Assembly (NCBI GenBank): GCA_937877455.1
Contig: CALFIU010000177.1
Coordinates: forward strand, 65,503 to 129,502
Direction: 5' to 3'
Source: an uncultured Bacteroidales bacterium
GTDB lineage: Bacteria; Bacteroidota; Bacteroidia; Bacteroidales; UBA3824
Length of the DNA stretch: 64,000 nucleotides
Positions 7,902 to 16,588 of this stretch are shown in pieces; position 1 is the first letter of the stretch, and every line of letters starts with the position of its first letter. The notes beneath the pieces are model-generated. The model was not told the origin of the DNA. It ran no database searches and was given only the letters and a program-made list of their open reading frames with translations. The translations under genes were made by a program, and so were the position numbers.

Positions 7902-10031
7902 TTATGATACCACTTCCACTTTATCAATGTTTTTCATACGTTTAAATCTTTCGACAAGGCTTTTTAATGGGTTTGCACCTGCGATGTTAACAGATAATTC
8001 GGCACGAAATTTTCCACCAGGAAGTTCTGAAATGCTAAACGATCTGATATGCATTTTAAACTCGTTTATAACCATGTTGTTTATTTGCAAACCTAATCCT
8101 GGGTCGTAGTTTCCTGACAGCCTTAGCACAGAGTTATATACCTGAGCCTCAATGTCTTTTTTCCAAACAGCTTGTACCACTCGGTATGGATACTTTGTTA
8201 GTATTGATTTTGCGTTAGGGCAGTCGAACCGATGTATCTTTGTACCTTTGGTTGCTGTTACAAAAGCAAATATTTTGTCGCCTGGCAGAGGTTGACAGCA
8301 TTTTGCGTATGTAAAGTCCAACGTGTTGAGGTTATCAATAATCAAAACGTCAGATTTGTCGAAGTTGCCAATAGGGACTGTGGTGTGTTGAATTGGTGTA
8401 CGTTTTTCGTCCTGTAATCGGTTTTCTTCTTCACCTATTTGAACTATTGCACTTCGTATTTTTTGCGGATCTATTTTGCCATCGCCAACCGCTTGGTATA
8501 ATTCCACAGTGTTTTCTTTGTGGAAAAATTTTATTAATTTGCTAACGTTTGTATCGTTTAGTTGAAGATTAAATTGTTGTAATTTTTGGCGTACAATATC
8601 TTTTCCGACATCTGCTAACCGGTTTTCTTGGCTTTGGATAATTCGTCGGATTCGGTTTTTTACGCGTTGGTTGTTGGCAATGTTAACCCATTCGTGTGCA
8701 GGTTTTTGGTTGCCTGATGTTAAAACTTTTATTGTATCTCCATTTTGCAACACGTGTGTTATTGATACAAATTTGTTGTTTACCTTTGCACCAATACATT
8801 TGCTACCTAAATCGCTGTGTATTGAGAATGCAAAATCGAGAACGGTATCGCCAGAATGCATTTTTATAAGGTCGCCGTTGGGTGTAAAGATGTAAATTTC
8901 GTCGGAGTAAAGAGCTTTTTTCTCTTCACTAATGTTTTTGGCAATGTCGGGGTTTTCGATTGCTTCGCGAATTTTTGAGAAAATATTTCCACCTTCTTGA
9001 CCATCTGTACCGTTTTTGTATTTCCAATGAGCAGCGAGTCCTTTTTCTGCTATTTCGTCCATTCGCACGGTGCGTATTTGCACTTCAACCCAACGACCGC
9101 CAGGACCTATTACTGTGGTGTGTAGCGATTCGTAACCGCTTGATTTTGGCACGCTTATCCAATCTCTAAGTCGGTAAGGGTTTGGCTTGTATTTTTCGGT
9201 TATAAGCGAATAAGCGTTCCAACAATCGGCTTTTTCTTTTTGTGGGTCTGGTGCAGAATCTATTATTACTCTTATTGCAAATAAATCGTATATACCATCA
9301 ACACCAATGTTTTGGTTTTTCATCTTGTTGTAGATGGAGGCGATTGATTTTGGTCGTCCTTTGATGCTAACTTTGAGATGGTGTTGCTCAAATTTTTTTC
9401 TAAGCGGGCTAATAAATTCTGCAATATATTTGTCGCGTTCAGCTTTTTTTATTTGAAGTTTGTCTGCTATATGTCTGTAAGTATCGTAGTTGAAATATTT
9501 TAGGCATATCTCCTCCATTTCGGTTTTTATTTTGTACAAACCGATTCGGTGAGCAACAGGGCTAAAGATGTATTGCACCTCGGTTGCAGTTTTAAGGGCA
9601 TCTTCGGTTGTAAGTTCTTTTAGCCTTCTAATTTTTTCGAGGTGTTCCATTAGCATTATTATAATTGCTCTTACGTCTCCGCTGAGAGTTACGAGGAGTT
9701 TTATATGGTTTTCTGTTTGAGTTTTAATTTTTTCGAGGTTAAAATCAGGTATTTTCATCATCCCCGAAATAACACTTTCTATTTCTTCTGAAAAAACTTT
9801 TTGTTCAACGAGCATTGTTGCTGTTTGTTGTGGCAAAAACGCATAAACAATAATTGCAGAAATTGTTATAAAGTCGGCATTAACTTCGTCGGCGGCTATG
9901 CGAAGCATCTCACATGCTACCTTGGTTTCTATTGCCCCATGTTCTTCAACAATAGTGGCGATTTTTTTAACGTTAGCAGCTTCGTCGGTTGGCAACGTTT
10001 TCAAATAACTATCTATCTTTTCAATTATCAT
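7902..10031 (-). CDS. RelA/SpoT homologue with degenerate HD domain: (p)ppGpp synthetase
   Basis: Long RSH enzyme of the stringent response (709 residues). Domain order: a degenerate HD hydrolase region (1-180), the synthetase domain (about 215-330, with GRPKSIASIYNKM, IYDLFAIRVI and KSSGYESLHTTV), a TGS domain (about 385-450, IYIFTPNGDLIKMHSGDTV), and a C-terminal zinc-finger-like and ACT region (CCQPLPGD, then a beta-rich end). In the HD domain the place expected to read LLHDVVED reads IIVYAFLP (Tyr63-Ala64), so hydrolase activity is probably lost while the synthetase motifs are intact. Bacteroidota often encode two long RSH proteins, a SpoT-like and a RelA-like one; this fits the RelA-like one. 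It stands alone. Confidence 0.9.
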   Translation of the reverse strand: MIIEKIDSYLKTLPTDEAANVKKIATIVEEHGAIETKVACEMLRIAADEVNADFITISAIIVYAFLPQQTATMLVEQKVFSEEIESVISGMMKIPDFNLEKIKTQTENHIKLLVTLSGDVRAIIIMLMEHLEKIRRLKELTTEDALKTATEVQYIFSPVAHRIGLYKIKTEMEEICLKYFNYDTYRHIADKLQIKKAERDKYIAEFISPLRKKFEQHHLKVSIKGRPKSIASIYNKMKNQNIGVDGIYDLFAIRVIIDSAPDPQKEKADCWNAYSLITEKYKPNPYRLRDWISVPKSSGYESLHTTVIGPGGRWVEVQIRTVRMDEIAEKGLAAHWKYKNGTDGQEGGNIFSKIREAIENPDIAKNISEEKKALYSDEIYIFTPNGDLIKMHSGDTVLDFAFSIHSDLGSKCIGAKVNNKFVSITHVLQNGDTIKVLTSGNQKPAHEWVNIANNQRVKNRIRRIIQSQENRLADVGKDIVRQKLQQFNLQLNDTNVSKLIKFFHKENTVELYQAVGDGKIDPQKIRSAIVQIGEEENRLQDEKRTPIQHTTVPIGNFDKSDVLIIDNLNTLDFTYAKCCQPLPGDKIFAFVTATKGTKIHRFDCPNAKSILTKYPYRVVQAVWKKDIEAQVYNSVLRLSGNYDPGLGLQINNMVINEFKMHIRSFSISELPGGKFRAELSVNIAGANPLKSLVERFKRMKNIDKVEVVS

Positions 10032-10220
10032 AGTTTTTGTTTTTTGGGGACATTTTGTTTCTTTTTTTTACAAATATCGGTTTTTTAAGGTTTACAGAAA
10101 GTTAAATTTTATTTTTTTGCAACAAAATTGGAAAAATACATAAATTTCGTATTGTTTTTGGGTGCTATAATATTAATTATAAGGAGTAAAATTCTTAGAA
10201 AAACGCTTGTAAATGTCAAG

Positions 10221-10802
10221 AACTAAACTTTCGTAAGTGTTGTAACACGTTGTAAATCAAATCATTCCAACTTTGTTGAATTTTTAACCAATTGATTTTC
10301 AATGACCAAATTAATAAGTAAAGTATCCTTGTAATCGTTTAATTGTGTCTTAATATTTTTAACTAAATCTCTGATAAATAGAATGATACGTTCATTTATT
10401 GTTAGTTCGAGAGTGTCTTTGGTTATTTCTTCAAACAAGCCGCCCATTGTATCATACTTTTGTTTGCGAAGTATCGTAGAGAGGATGTTGAACCGTATGA
10501 AAGAGAAAGTTATCTCCGCTATCTGAACGTCAAAATCCACTGATTGACAATTGTTTAGTAGTAAGTGCTGTTTACATTCCTTGAAGAAAACTTCTATCGA
10601 CCACCGCATGGCATAGATTTCCATAGCACTTGTATTATCGAAATTTTCAACAAAGAATTTTGATATTTCTTTGAATTTTTTTGTAATTTTGTTTGGCAGC
10701 ATAATTTTGTTTATTTTTAACGCTTAAATATACTGATTTTCAGTGTATTTATAAGATTTTGTTGCTTTTTTATGCACTTAAAACACTTGCGAAAGTTTAG
10801 TT
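10221..10802 (-). mobile_element. IS4-type deletion derivative with 21-bp inverted repeats
   Basis: A 582-bp unit bounded by imperfect terminal inverted repeats: AACTAAACTTTCGTAAGTGTT at 10221-10241 and its inverse at 10782-10802, matching at 20 of 21 bases. Between them is only the C-terminal part of a DDE transposase. Both ends are kept while most of the transposase is missing, which is the layout of a non-autonomous derivative. No convincing target-site duplication abuts the repeats. Confidence 0.75.
10262..10702 (-). pseudogene. IS4-family transposase, C-terminal remnant
   Basis: Encodes 146 residues matching the end of an IS4-type DDE transposase. YAMRWSIEVFFKECK carries the Y-(2)-R-(3)-E-(6)-K signature, in which E is the third catalytic acid. 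The two upstream aspartates and roughly the first 250 residues are absent: the frame closes with TAA just upstream of the ATG, inside the left part of the element. It cannot be an active transposase by itself, although it could be mobilised in trans through the flanking inverted repeats. Confidence 0.85.
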
Positions 10803-10968
10803 AGAAATTATTTGGAGTAACAATTTTGGGGTTGGCTGGAGTAGAAGCAATATTTCAGGAGAAATAGCCAAATTAATTTTTTTTATGTTTTAATGAAAAG
10901 TTGTAAAAAAAAATAAAAAAAAATTTGGAATTGCCAAAAAAAAGTAGAAAATTTGTTAGAATCCAAAA

Positions 10969-11850
10969 ATGCATATTATTATGGAAAAAATAGCTGACTC
11001 AGAACTCATATTAAATGGCGATGGAACGATATTTCATCTTCATTTAAAACCCGAAAATATAGCCAAAAATATTATTCTTGTTGGAGATCCAGCGCGAGTT
11101 GATGTAGTGGCAGAATGTTTTGATAATGTAACTTTTTCTACCCAAAATCGCGAGTTTAAAACAATAACAGGAACAAAAAATGGCAAACAAGTATCGGTGG
11201 TTTCAACAGGCATTGGTACAGATAATATTGATATTGTGCTTACCGAACTTGATGCTATTGTAAATGTAGATTTGCAAACACGTCTACCCAAAGAACAACA
11301 CACAACGCTTAATATTATACGCATTGGCACTTGTGGGTCGCTACAAGCCGACATTCCAGTTGGTACGCCAGTGGTTACGGCTGTGGCAGGTGGGCTTGAT
11401 GGTTTGTTAAATTTTTATCAAGACCGTAATAAAGTTTGTGATTTGGAACTTGAACGACAATTTGCTATTCATACTAATCGTTGTAGCCTTTTAGCGGCAC
11501 CTTATTTTGTTGCGTCGTCGCAGGTGCTTTTAGATAAACTAAAAAAATATCGTCAAGGAATAACGCTTTCTGCTCCTGGATTTTATGGACCACAAGGCAG
11601 AGTAGTTAGGCTTGGTATTGTTGATAAAGATATTAATCAAAAACTCGAAACTTTTGAATATAAAGGTCTTAAAATAAACAACTATGAGATGGAAAGTAGT
11701 GCAATCAATGGTCTTGGTGCGTTATTGGGGCATAACACGGCAACGGTGTGTCTTGTAATTGCAAATAGGCGTTGCAAAGAATTTGGTGCTGATTATCGTG
11801 TGGTGATGAAATCGTTGACCGCTGAAATAGCAGATTTGTTAACAAAATGA
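10969..11850 (+). CDS. Nucleoside phosphorylase (uridine phosphorylase-like)
   Basis: PNP/UDP-family phosphorylase that splits a nucleoside with phosphate into base and (deoxy)ribose-1-phosphate for pyrimidine salvage. Family motifs are visible: ILVGDPARV near the N terminus, STGIGTDNIDIVLTEL for phosphate and sugar binding, RIGTCGSLQADIPVGTPVV, and NYEMESSAINGLGALLG in the nucleoside site. The start is either ATG 10969 or ATG 10981 (MEKIADSELI); the second fits family length equally well. The SirB1-like gene begins 7 bases after its stop, so the two probably form an operon. The substrate base cannot be fixed by eye. Confidence 0.87.
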   Translation: MHIIMEKIADSELILNGDGTIFHLHLKPENIAKNIILVGDPARVDVVAECFDNVTFSTQNREFKTITGTKNGKQVSVVSTGIGTDNIDIVLTELDAIVNVDLQTRLPKEQHTTLNIIRIGTCGSLQADIPVGTPVVTAVAGGLDGLLNFYQDRNKVCDLELERQFAIHTNRCSLLAAPYFVASSQVLLDKLKKYRQGITLSAPGFYGPQGRVVRLGIVDKDINQKLETFEYKGLKINNYEMESSAINGLGALLGHNTATVCLVIANRRCKEFGADYRVVMKSLTAEIADLLTK

Positions 11851-11857
11851 TACGACA

Positions 11858-12736
11858 ATGAACGACAACGAATTTAACGCCGCCATAAAACTTCTTGACG
11901 ACCCTGATGTTGCCGAAATTGTTGAGCAACAGATTGTAAGCCAAGGAACAAAAATTATTGGTCGCCTTAGAGAGGTGTCTCAAAAAAACTATGTCCAAAA
12001 AAACTCTGACGTTGTTATAAAAATGGACAAAATAATCGATCAAATATATTTTTCGCATATAATTGATCGGTTGAAAGGTTGGGTTGGAAATAGTTCTAAT
12101 CTTTTGGAAGGGGCGTGGCTCGTGTCGCAAGTTAATTATCCAAAGATTGATTTCAAATATATTGAAAGTCAGATGTCAACGGTATATGATGCCGTTGTGG
12201 GTGAGTATTGCAAAAATTATTCTCCGTTGGAACGCATAAGGGTAATGAATTATGTATTTTATAAAAAACTCAAGTTTCATAGTAATAATTCAGAAATGTA
12301 CAGTCCTTGCAGTTCGCTTATTAATAAGGTTTTTGAATACAAACAAGGTAATACCGTTACAATGGCCATTCTTTATGGTTTGATGCTGCAAAAAGTAGGT
12401 TTGCCAGTTTATTGCGTAAATATGCCAAAAAATTTTCTACTTGCTTACACTGCCGAAGAATGTGGCCATCCCGAGGAAGTAATTTTTTATATCAACCCAT
12501 ATAATAAAGGTATGGTGTTAAGCCGTAAAGAGATAGATTTTTTTCTAAAACTTCAGAAAATTAAGCCATCTGACGAATATATAAAACCGTGTAACAATAT
12601 AACAACTATTCAGCGACTTGTCTGCGGGCTTAAGTTTGCATATAGTTGCAACGAAGATATAGGTAATTTTAAGCGCATGGAGGAAGTGGAGAAAGTTTTT
12701 CCTCAACAATTAGCGCAAGGTATAGAGTGGAATTAA
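11858..12736 (+). CDS. SirB1/transglutaminase-like protein
   Basis: 292 residues. The core (about 125-215) resembles the SirB1 transglutaminase-like fold: SPCSSLINKVFEYKQGNTVTMAILYGLMLQ followed by VGLPVYCVNMPKNFLL corresponds to the family pattern of a long alpha segment, GxP(I/V)T, then a GLP...NFL block. The N-terminal part is helical. The classic Cys-His-Asp triad is not clear, so enzymatic activity should not be assumed. It follows the phosphorylase gene by 7 bases and is ended by a strong terminator. The biological role of this family is unknown. Confidence 0.7.
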   Translation: MNDNEFNAAIKLLDDPDVAEIVEQQIVSQGTKIIGRLREVSQKNYVQKNSDVVIKMDKIIDQIYFSHIIDRLKGWVGNSSNLLEGAWLVSQVNYPKIDFKYIESQMSTVYDAVVGEYCKNYSPLERIRVMNYVFYKKLKFHSNNSEMYSPCSSLINKVFEYKQGNTVTMAILYGLMLQKVGLPVYCVNMPKNFLLAYTAEECGHPEEVIFYINPYNKGMVLSRKEIDFFLKLQKIKPSDEYIKPCNNITTIQRLVCGLKFAYSCNEDIGNFKRMEEVEKVFPQQLAQGIEWN

Positions 12737-12763
12737 AAGAATTTATATTTTTTTATGTTAAAA

Positions 12764-12805
12764 AATAAATCCAGCGTAAGCTTTTTCCTTGCGCTGGATT
12801 TATTT
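12764..12805. terminator. Bidirectional terminator
   Basis: AAATCCAGCGTAAG pairs with CTTGCGCTGGATTT; A and T runs flank the stem on both sides. It ends the phosphorylase/SirB1 operon and would also end a leftward transcript carrying the small ORF at 12830-12895. Confidence 0.85.
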
Positions 12806-12829
12806 GTATTGGTACTTTGTAATTTTTAA

Positions 12830-12895
12830 TTAGCTTATTGCTATGCCAAGCACTACAAGTGCCATAAACAAAAATGTTGCGTGGTATCTACTCAT
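12830..12895 (-). CDS. Predicted 21-residue membrane peptide with a strong Shine-Dalgarno
   Basis: A very short ORF starting MSRYHATFLFMALV and ending LGIAIS: a charged N terminus, then one hydrophobic helix long enough to span a membrane. GGAGG sits 8 bases before the ATG (plus strand 12904-12908), which is striking because most genes in this window have no recognisable Shine-Dalgarno. A TATTTTTG promoter element lies upstream at 13008-13015 and the hairpin at 12764-12805 downstream, giving a plausible monocistronic unit of about 230 bases. I know of no family; it could be a regulatory or toxin-like membrane peptide or a small subunit. Confidence 0.5.
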   Translation of the reverse strand: MSRYHATFLFMALVVLGIAIS

Positions 12896-13007
12896 TTTAA
12901 TTTCCTCCGTTAATGATGTTTGTTAAAAAATCGTTTAGTTGTTTTATATAATTACCAAAATCGCGCCAAGAATTATTATTTTTTTTAAAAATAATTTTAC
13001 AAATTTG

Positions 13008-13015
13008 CAAAAATA
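13008..13015 (-). promoter_or_regulatory. -7 element for the 21-residue peptide transcript
   Basis: TATTTTTG on the minus strand fits TAnnTTTG. The -33 region is not recognisable. It would give a 5' leader of roughly 105 bases ahead of the small ORF. Confidence 0.35.
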
Positions 13016-13107
13016 AATGGCATAATATGTAACCTTTTTAAAAGGCATTGTGCGATAAAGAATTAGAACTACAAAAAAAACAAGAAAACAAAAAATAACG
13101 GCAAAAA

Positions 13108-14853
13108 ATGTTTCATTCCAAAATAAAAAAAATAGTTTTAGCAACATTATTGCTATTTTTTAATGCCGACATCGTTTTTGGTTGCACAAATTTTTTGTTG
13201 ACATCGACAATAACAGCTGGTGACGGCAATATAATTTCTTATGCGGCCGATTCTCATAGTCTTTATGGTTGTCTATACTATTTTGCTGCTAAAGATTATC
13301 AAGAAGGCGCAATGCTTGATGTATATGATTGGGATACAGGAGTTTATCGTGGAAAAATACCGCAAGTAAAACACACCTATAATGTAGTGGGAAATATTAA
13401 CGAAAATCAAGTAACCATTGCCGAAACAACATACGGTGGTCTTGAACCGTTGCAAAAACAAAATGATGCTATTATAGATTACGGTAGCCTTATTTATATA
13501 ACATTGCAACGTGCGACTACTGCAAGGCAGGCAATAAAAATAATGGCAGAGTTAACCGATGTGTATGGTTATGCAAGTGAGGGAGAATCATTTTCAATTG
13601 CCGACAAAAATGAGGTTTGGATAATGGAAGTTATTGGACGTGGCAATTATGGAAAAGGAATGGTATGGGTTGCGCGTCGTGTACCAGAAGGATATGTTTG
13701 TGCGCATGCTAATCAGGCGCGAATAACAACTTTTGAATATCAAAAGAAAAATCGTTGGGACGACCCTTCTGCCGAAACGTTTAATTCTTCAGATGTTATA
13801 TCCTTTGCAAAAAACTATGGCTTTTATAAGGGTAACGACAAAGATTTTAGTTTTTCGGATGTTTATAATCCAGTAAACTTTGAAGGCGCAAGATTTTGCG
13901 AAATTAGAGTATGGGCATTTTTTGCAGAAGTAGCACCAGAAACATTTGCAAAGAATGTAGCATATTGGAATTATGCCAAAGGTAATGTAGAACGTAAAAT
14001 GCCGATTGGAGATATTCCTCTTACAAAAGAAAACTTTGCAACCAATAGACTTCCGCTTTGGATAAAGCCAGACAAAGTTGTAAAGTTGCATCAAGTGATG
14101 AATTCTATGCGAAATCATTTAGAAAATACAGAACTTGACATGTCGAAGGATTGTGGAGCAGGCTCATTTGGTTGTCCGTATAGGATGAGGCCTTTGACGT
14201 TTGAGTCTAATGGGAAAACTTATCTTAATGAACGCGCTACAGCTACACAGCAGACAGGTTTTGTGTTTGTATCGCAAATGCGCGCCCATCTGCCAGATTA
14301 TGTTGGTGGTGTTATTTGGTTTGCCCCTGATGATGCGGCAAGTGCGGTGTTTGCCCCGTTTTATTGTAGTATTACAGGAGTTCCGTATGAGTATGATCAA
14401 AAAAATGGTAGTCTTGTAGAATGGAGCGGCACTTCTGCTTTTTGGATTAATAATCTTATTTCAAATTGGGCTTACACAAGATATAATCTTATACATCCTG
14501 AGATTGAAAAAAAACAGCAGCAAACAGAGTTGCAGTATATCAATAAATCAGTTGAGATAGAAAAAAATGCTTTGCAGAAAGCAAAGTCAGGTAAAAATAT
14601 AGCCATAAACTATCTTACCGATTATTCATGTAACACAGCATCGCAGTTGGTTAAAGAAAGAAAAGAATTTTTTACGTATCTATTTATGAAATTTATGGAT
14701 GGAAACGTAAAGGCAGACGATGGAAACGGAAAACTCTTGCAGAGTGAAACCAATGCAGGAATACCTATAATTACGCAGCCAGGCTATGGACAGCAATGGC
14801 AGGATAGAGTAGCAAAAGAAACTGGCGATAAACTATTGTACTACGATAAATAA
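13108..14853 (+). CDS. Secreted C69-family peptidase (dipeptidase-like)
   Basis: Ntn-hydrolase of peptidase family C69 (PepD-like dipeptidase), exported to the periplasm or surface. The signal peptide (about residues 1-25) ends directly before Cys in FGCTNFLLT; in this family the exposed N-terminal cysteine is the nucleophile, so cleavage before Cys26 would activate the enzyme. Other typical blocks are NENQVTIAETTYGG, EGESFSIADKNEVWIMEVIG, WVARRVPEGYVCAHANQARI and GCPYRMRPL. At 581 residues it is in the longer secreted subgroup. The symporter gene begins 6 bases downstream, so peptide cleavage and uptake of an acidic product may be coupled (inference). Confidence 0.92.
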   Translation: MFHSKIKKIVLATLLLFFNADIVFGCTNFLLTSTITAGDGNIISYAADSHSLYGCLYYFAAKDYQEGAMLDVYDWDTGVYRGKIPQVKHTYNVVGNINENQVTIAETTYGGLEPLQKQNDAIIDYGSLIYITLQRATTARQAIKIMAELTDVYGYASEGESFSIADKNEVWIMEVIGRGNYGKGMVWVARRVPEGYVCAHANQARITTFEYQKKNRWDDPSAETFNSSDVISFAKNYGFYKGNDKDFSFSDVYNPVNFEGARFCEIRVWAFFAEVAPETFAKNVAYWNYAKGNVERKMPIGDIPLTKENFATNRLPLWIKPDKVVKLHQVMNSMRNHLENTELDMSKDCGAGSFGCPYRMRPLTFESNGKTYLNERATATQQTGFVFVSQMRAHLPDYVGGVIWFAPDDAASAVFAPFYCSITGVPYEYDQKNGSLVEWSGTSAFWINNLISNWAYTRYNLIHPEIEKKQQQTELQYINKSVEIEKNALQKAKSGKNIAINYLTDYSCNTASQLVKERKEFFTYLFMKFMDGNVKADDGNGKLLQSETNAGIPIITQPGYGQQWQDRVAKETGDKLLYYDK

Positions 14854-14859
14854 AATATT

Positions 14860-16107
14860 ATGAATCCGTTGCGTTTTCCACTTTCTTGGCAGATTTTATT
14901 GGCAATGCTTATGGCTATACTTTGTGGTTATATGTTGCCGTCCATTGCCAATGCCATTGGAAATATCGGCGATTTGTATATAAAACTTTTGAGTCTTGTA
15001 CTTATTCCATCGGTGGTTTCTAACGTTATAAATGGTGTGTCTTATATAACCAAGGATGGGCTATTGGGACGATTGACACTAAAAAATTTGTCGTGGTTTG
15101 TGGGTAGTCAATTTATTGCTATGGTAACAGCTGTTGTGGTTGCTAATTTGATAGGAGCAGGCAATGGCGCAGAACTTTATTATTCTCAACCAAAAGACTT
15201 TTATGGATCTGTTCATAATTTTGGTGATTTTATAATCAATATTTTTCCTGATAGTATTTTCAATGCGTTTGAGGTTAATAACGTTGTGGCTGTTTTTGTT
15301 TTTTGTACATGTTTTGGATATTTTGCATCTCGATGTAGTGATAAAACACGTATTTTTATAAAAAACATGTTCACAAGTATATCAGAAATTATGCAACAGT
15401 TTGTTGAATTTGTTGCAAAACTTGCACCTATTGGAATATTTTGTGTTTTAACACGAGTAGCAGCAGATAGTATTTTGTTTTCTACGGTACATAATTTTAT
15501 GCCATTTTTGTTTGTTGTAGCGTTATCGTTGTCGGTTCATTCGTTTGTAATATTACCCTCGATGGTTAAGGTTTTAACAGGCAAGAGTGCCTACAAACTT
15601 ATGAAAATGTTTGGCAGTGTACTTTATACAGCCTTTGGCGTAAGGTCATCGTATGCAGTGGTACCGCAAGTGATGTCTCGTATGAAAAAAGAACTTGGAT
15701 TGTCGCCGCGAATAGCCGATTTTGTTGTACCAATGGGTGCGCTAACAAATTATAATGGAAGTGCTATATATTATTGTGCAACAGCAATTTTTGTATCACA
15801 AGCTTATGGAATAGAAATGTCTATTTTTGAGTATGTGATGTTGTTTTTGTCGGTATCATTTATTTCGTTTGGAACCTCAGATATACCGCTTGTTGGTGCG
15901 GTTGCTATATTGCCTATTCTTGATGTTATCGGTTTACCTAAGGAAGGATTTGCTATTATAATTGTTTTTGATACACTTATTTGCATGTTTACATCTTTTG
16001 TTGATGCTTGGAGTAATATTTGTGCGTCAGCTGTTATTGCAGGTAGTGAGGGCGAAAATCTTAGTAAACTTGATAAGATTGTTATCCAAAATCCAAATTA
16101 TATTTAA
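14860..16107 (+). CDS. Dicarboxylate/amino acid:cation symporter (DAACS family)
   Basis: Inner-membrane secondary transporter of the sodium:dicarboxylate/glutamate symporter family, 415 residues with about eight hydrophobic segments. Recognisable features are the N-terminal LSWQILLAMLMAILCGYMLP, the LLSLVLIPSVVSNVINGV segment, and the C-terminal half around FGTSDIPLVGAVAILP with the re-entrant loop region. It probably carries aspartate, glutamate or a C4-dicarboxylate. It follows the C69 peptidase gene by 6 bases and is almost certainly co-transcribed with it. Confidence 0.9.
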   Translation: MNPLRFPLSWQILLAMLMAILCGYMLPSIANAIGNIGDLYIKLLSLVLIPSVVSNVINGVSYITKDGLLGRLTLKNLSWFVGSQFIAMVTAVVVANLIGAGNGAELYYSQPKDFYGSVHNFGDFIINIFPDSIFNAFEVNNVVAVFVFCTCFGYFASRCSDKTRIFIKNMFTSISEIMQQFVEFVAKLAPIGIFCVLTRVAADSILFSTVHNFMPFLFVVALSLSVHSFVILPSMVKVLTGKSAYKLMKMFGSVLYTAFGVRSSYAVVPQVMSRMKKELGLSPRIADFVVPMGALTNYNGSAIYYCATAIFVSQAYGIEMSIFEYVMLFLSVSFISFGTSDIPLVGAVAILPILDVIGLPKEGFAIIIVFDTLICMFTSFVDAWSNICASAVIAGSEGENLSKLDKIVIQNPNYI

Positions 16108-16200
16108 AATTTATGTCCCTTTTTTGTGTGTTTTTGTCCCCGATTTTATGCTTTTCGCGTTAAAAATGGTGCATTTTGCTTGTTAGGCTATATTTAAGGA

Positions 16201-16232
16201 TTTGTAAGTTAAGTTTTTAACTATTATATTTG
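16201..16232 (+). promoter_or_regulatory. Consensus Bacteroidota promoter for a candidate ncRNA
   Basis: TTTG (16201-16204), 20 bases, then TATATTTG (16225-16232): both elements match the Bacteroidota housekeeping consensus at ideal spacing. Transcription would start near 16239 in a region with no credible ORF. Confidence 0.65.
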
Positions 16233-16238
16233 CAGTGT

Positions 16239-16437
16239 AATAATTAAAGATTTTGAGTTTAGAAATGCTCTACGTTCTTTAAAATTTTTTCTTTTTTTAT
16301 TCAAACAAGGTTATTTATTTTACTGCGTCTGGTTAGGAAGATTGTTTGTAATTCTCTTGTTCGTGAAGAATTTTTTGTTTTTCGGCTTTCAAATTTTGTT
16401 GAATTTTTAATTTTTAATAAATCGGACGCAGTTTTTT
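16239..16437 (+). ncRNA. Candidate structured small RNA of about 200 nt
   Basis: This stretch has its own consensus promoter, no protein-coding frame, and ends with a 12-bp stem (ACTGCGTCTGGT at 16322-16333 with ATCGGACGCAGT at 16421-16432, two wobbles) followed by T6. The stem encloses about 87 bases that can fold into smaller hairpins, for example AATTCT/AGAATT and TTCAA/TTGAA. A long closing stem with internal bulges is reminiscent of 6S-type RNAs, but I cannot confirm any family. It lies between convergent genes. The first 80 bases are AT-rich and could be processed off. Confidence 0.5.
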
Positions 16438-16481
16438 AGAAATCTCCCTTACTTCAATGATATAAGAACATAAAACACATT

Positions 16482-16522
16482 AAAAAAAACTAAATCTGCT
16501 AAGCGGATTTAGTTTTTTTTTT
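16482..16522. terminator. Bidirectional terminator
   Basis: AAAACTAAATCTGC pairs with GCGGATTTAGTTTT (one wobble), with long A and T runs either side. It probably ends the leftward aminotransferase gene and backs up the rightward ncRNA terminator. Confidence 0.8.
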
Positions 16523-16588
16523 AAATTAATGTACATTACATATTTTGTTGTTGCAATACTTTACACAATGTTACAACAACAAAATATA

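Noticed and set aside
16321..16440. Hairpin region considered as RNase P, SRP or tmRNA
   Set aside because: The universal core sequences of these RNAs are absent. A 6S-like RNA remains possible but unproven.
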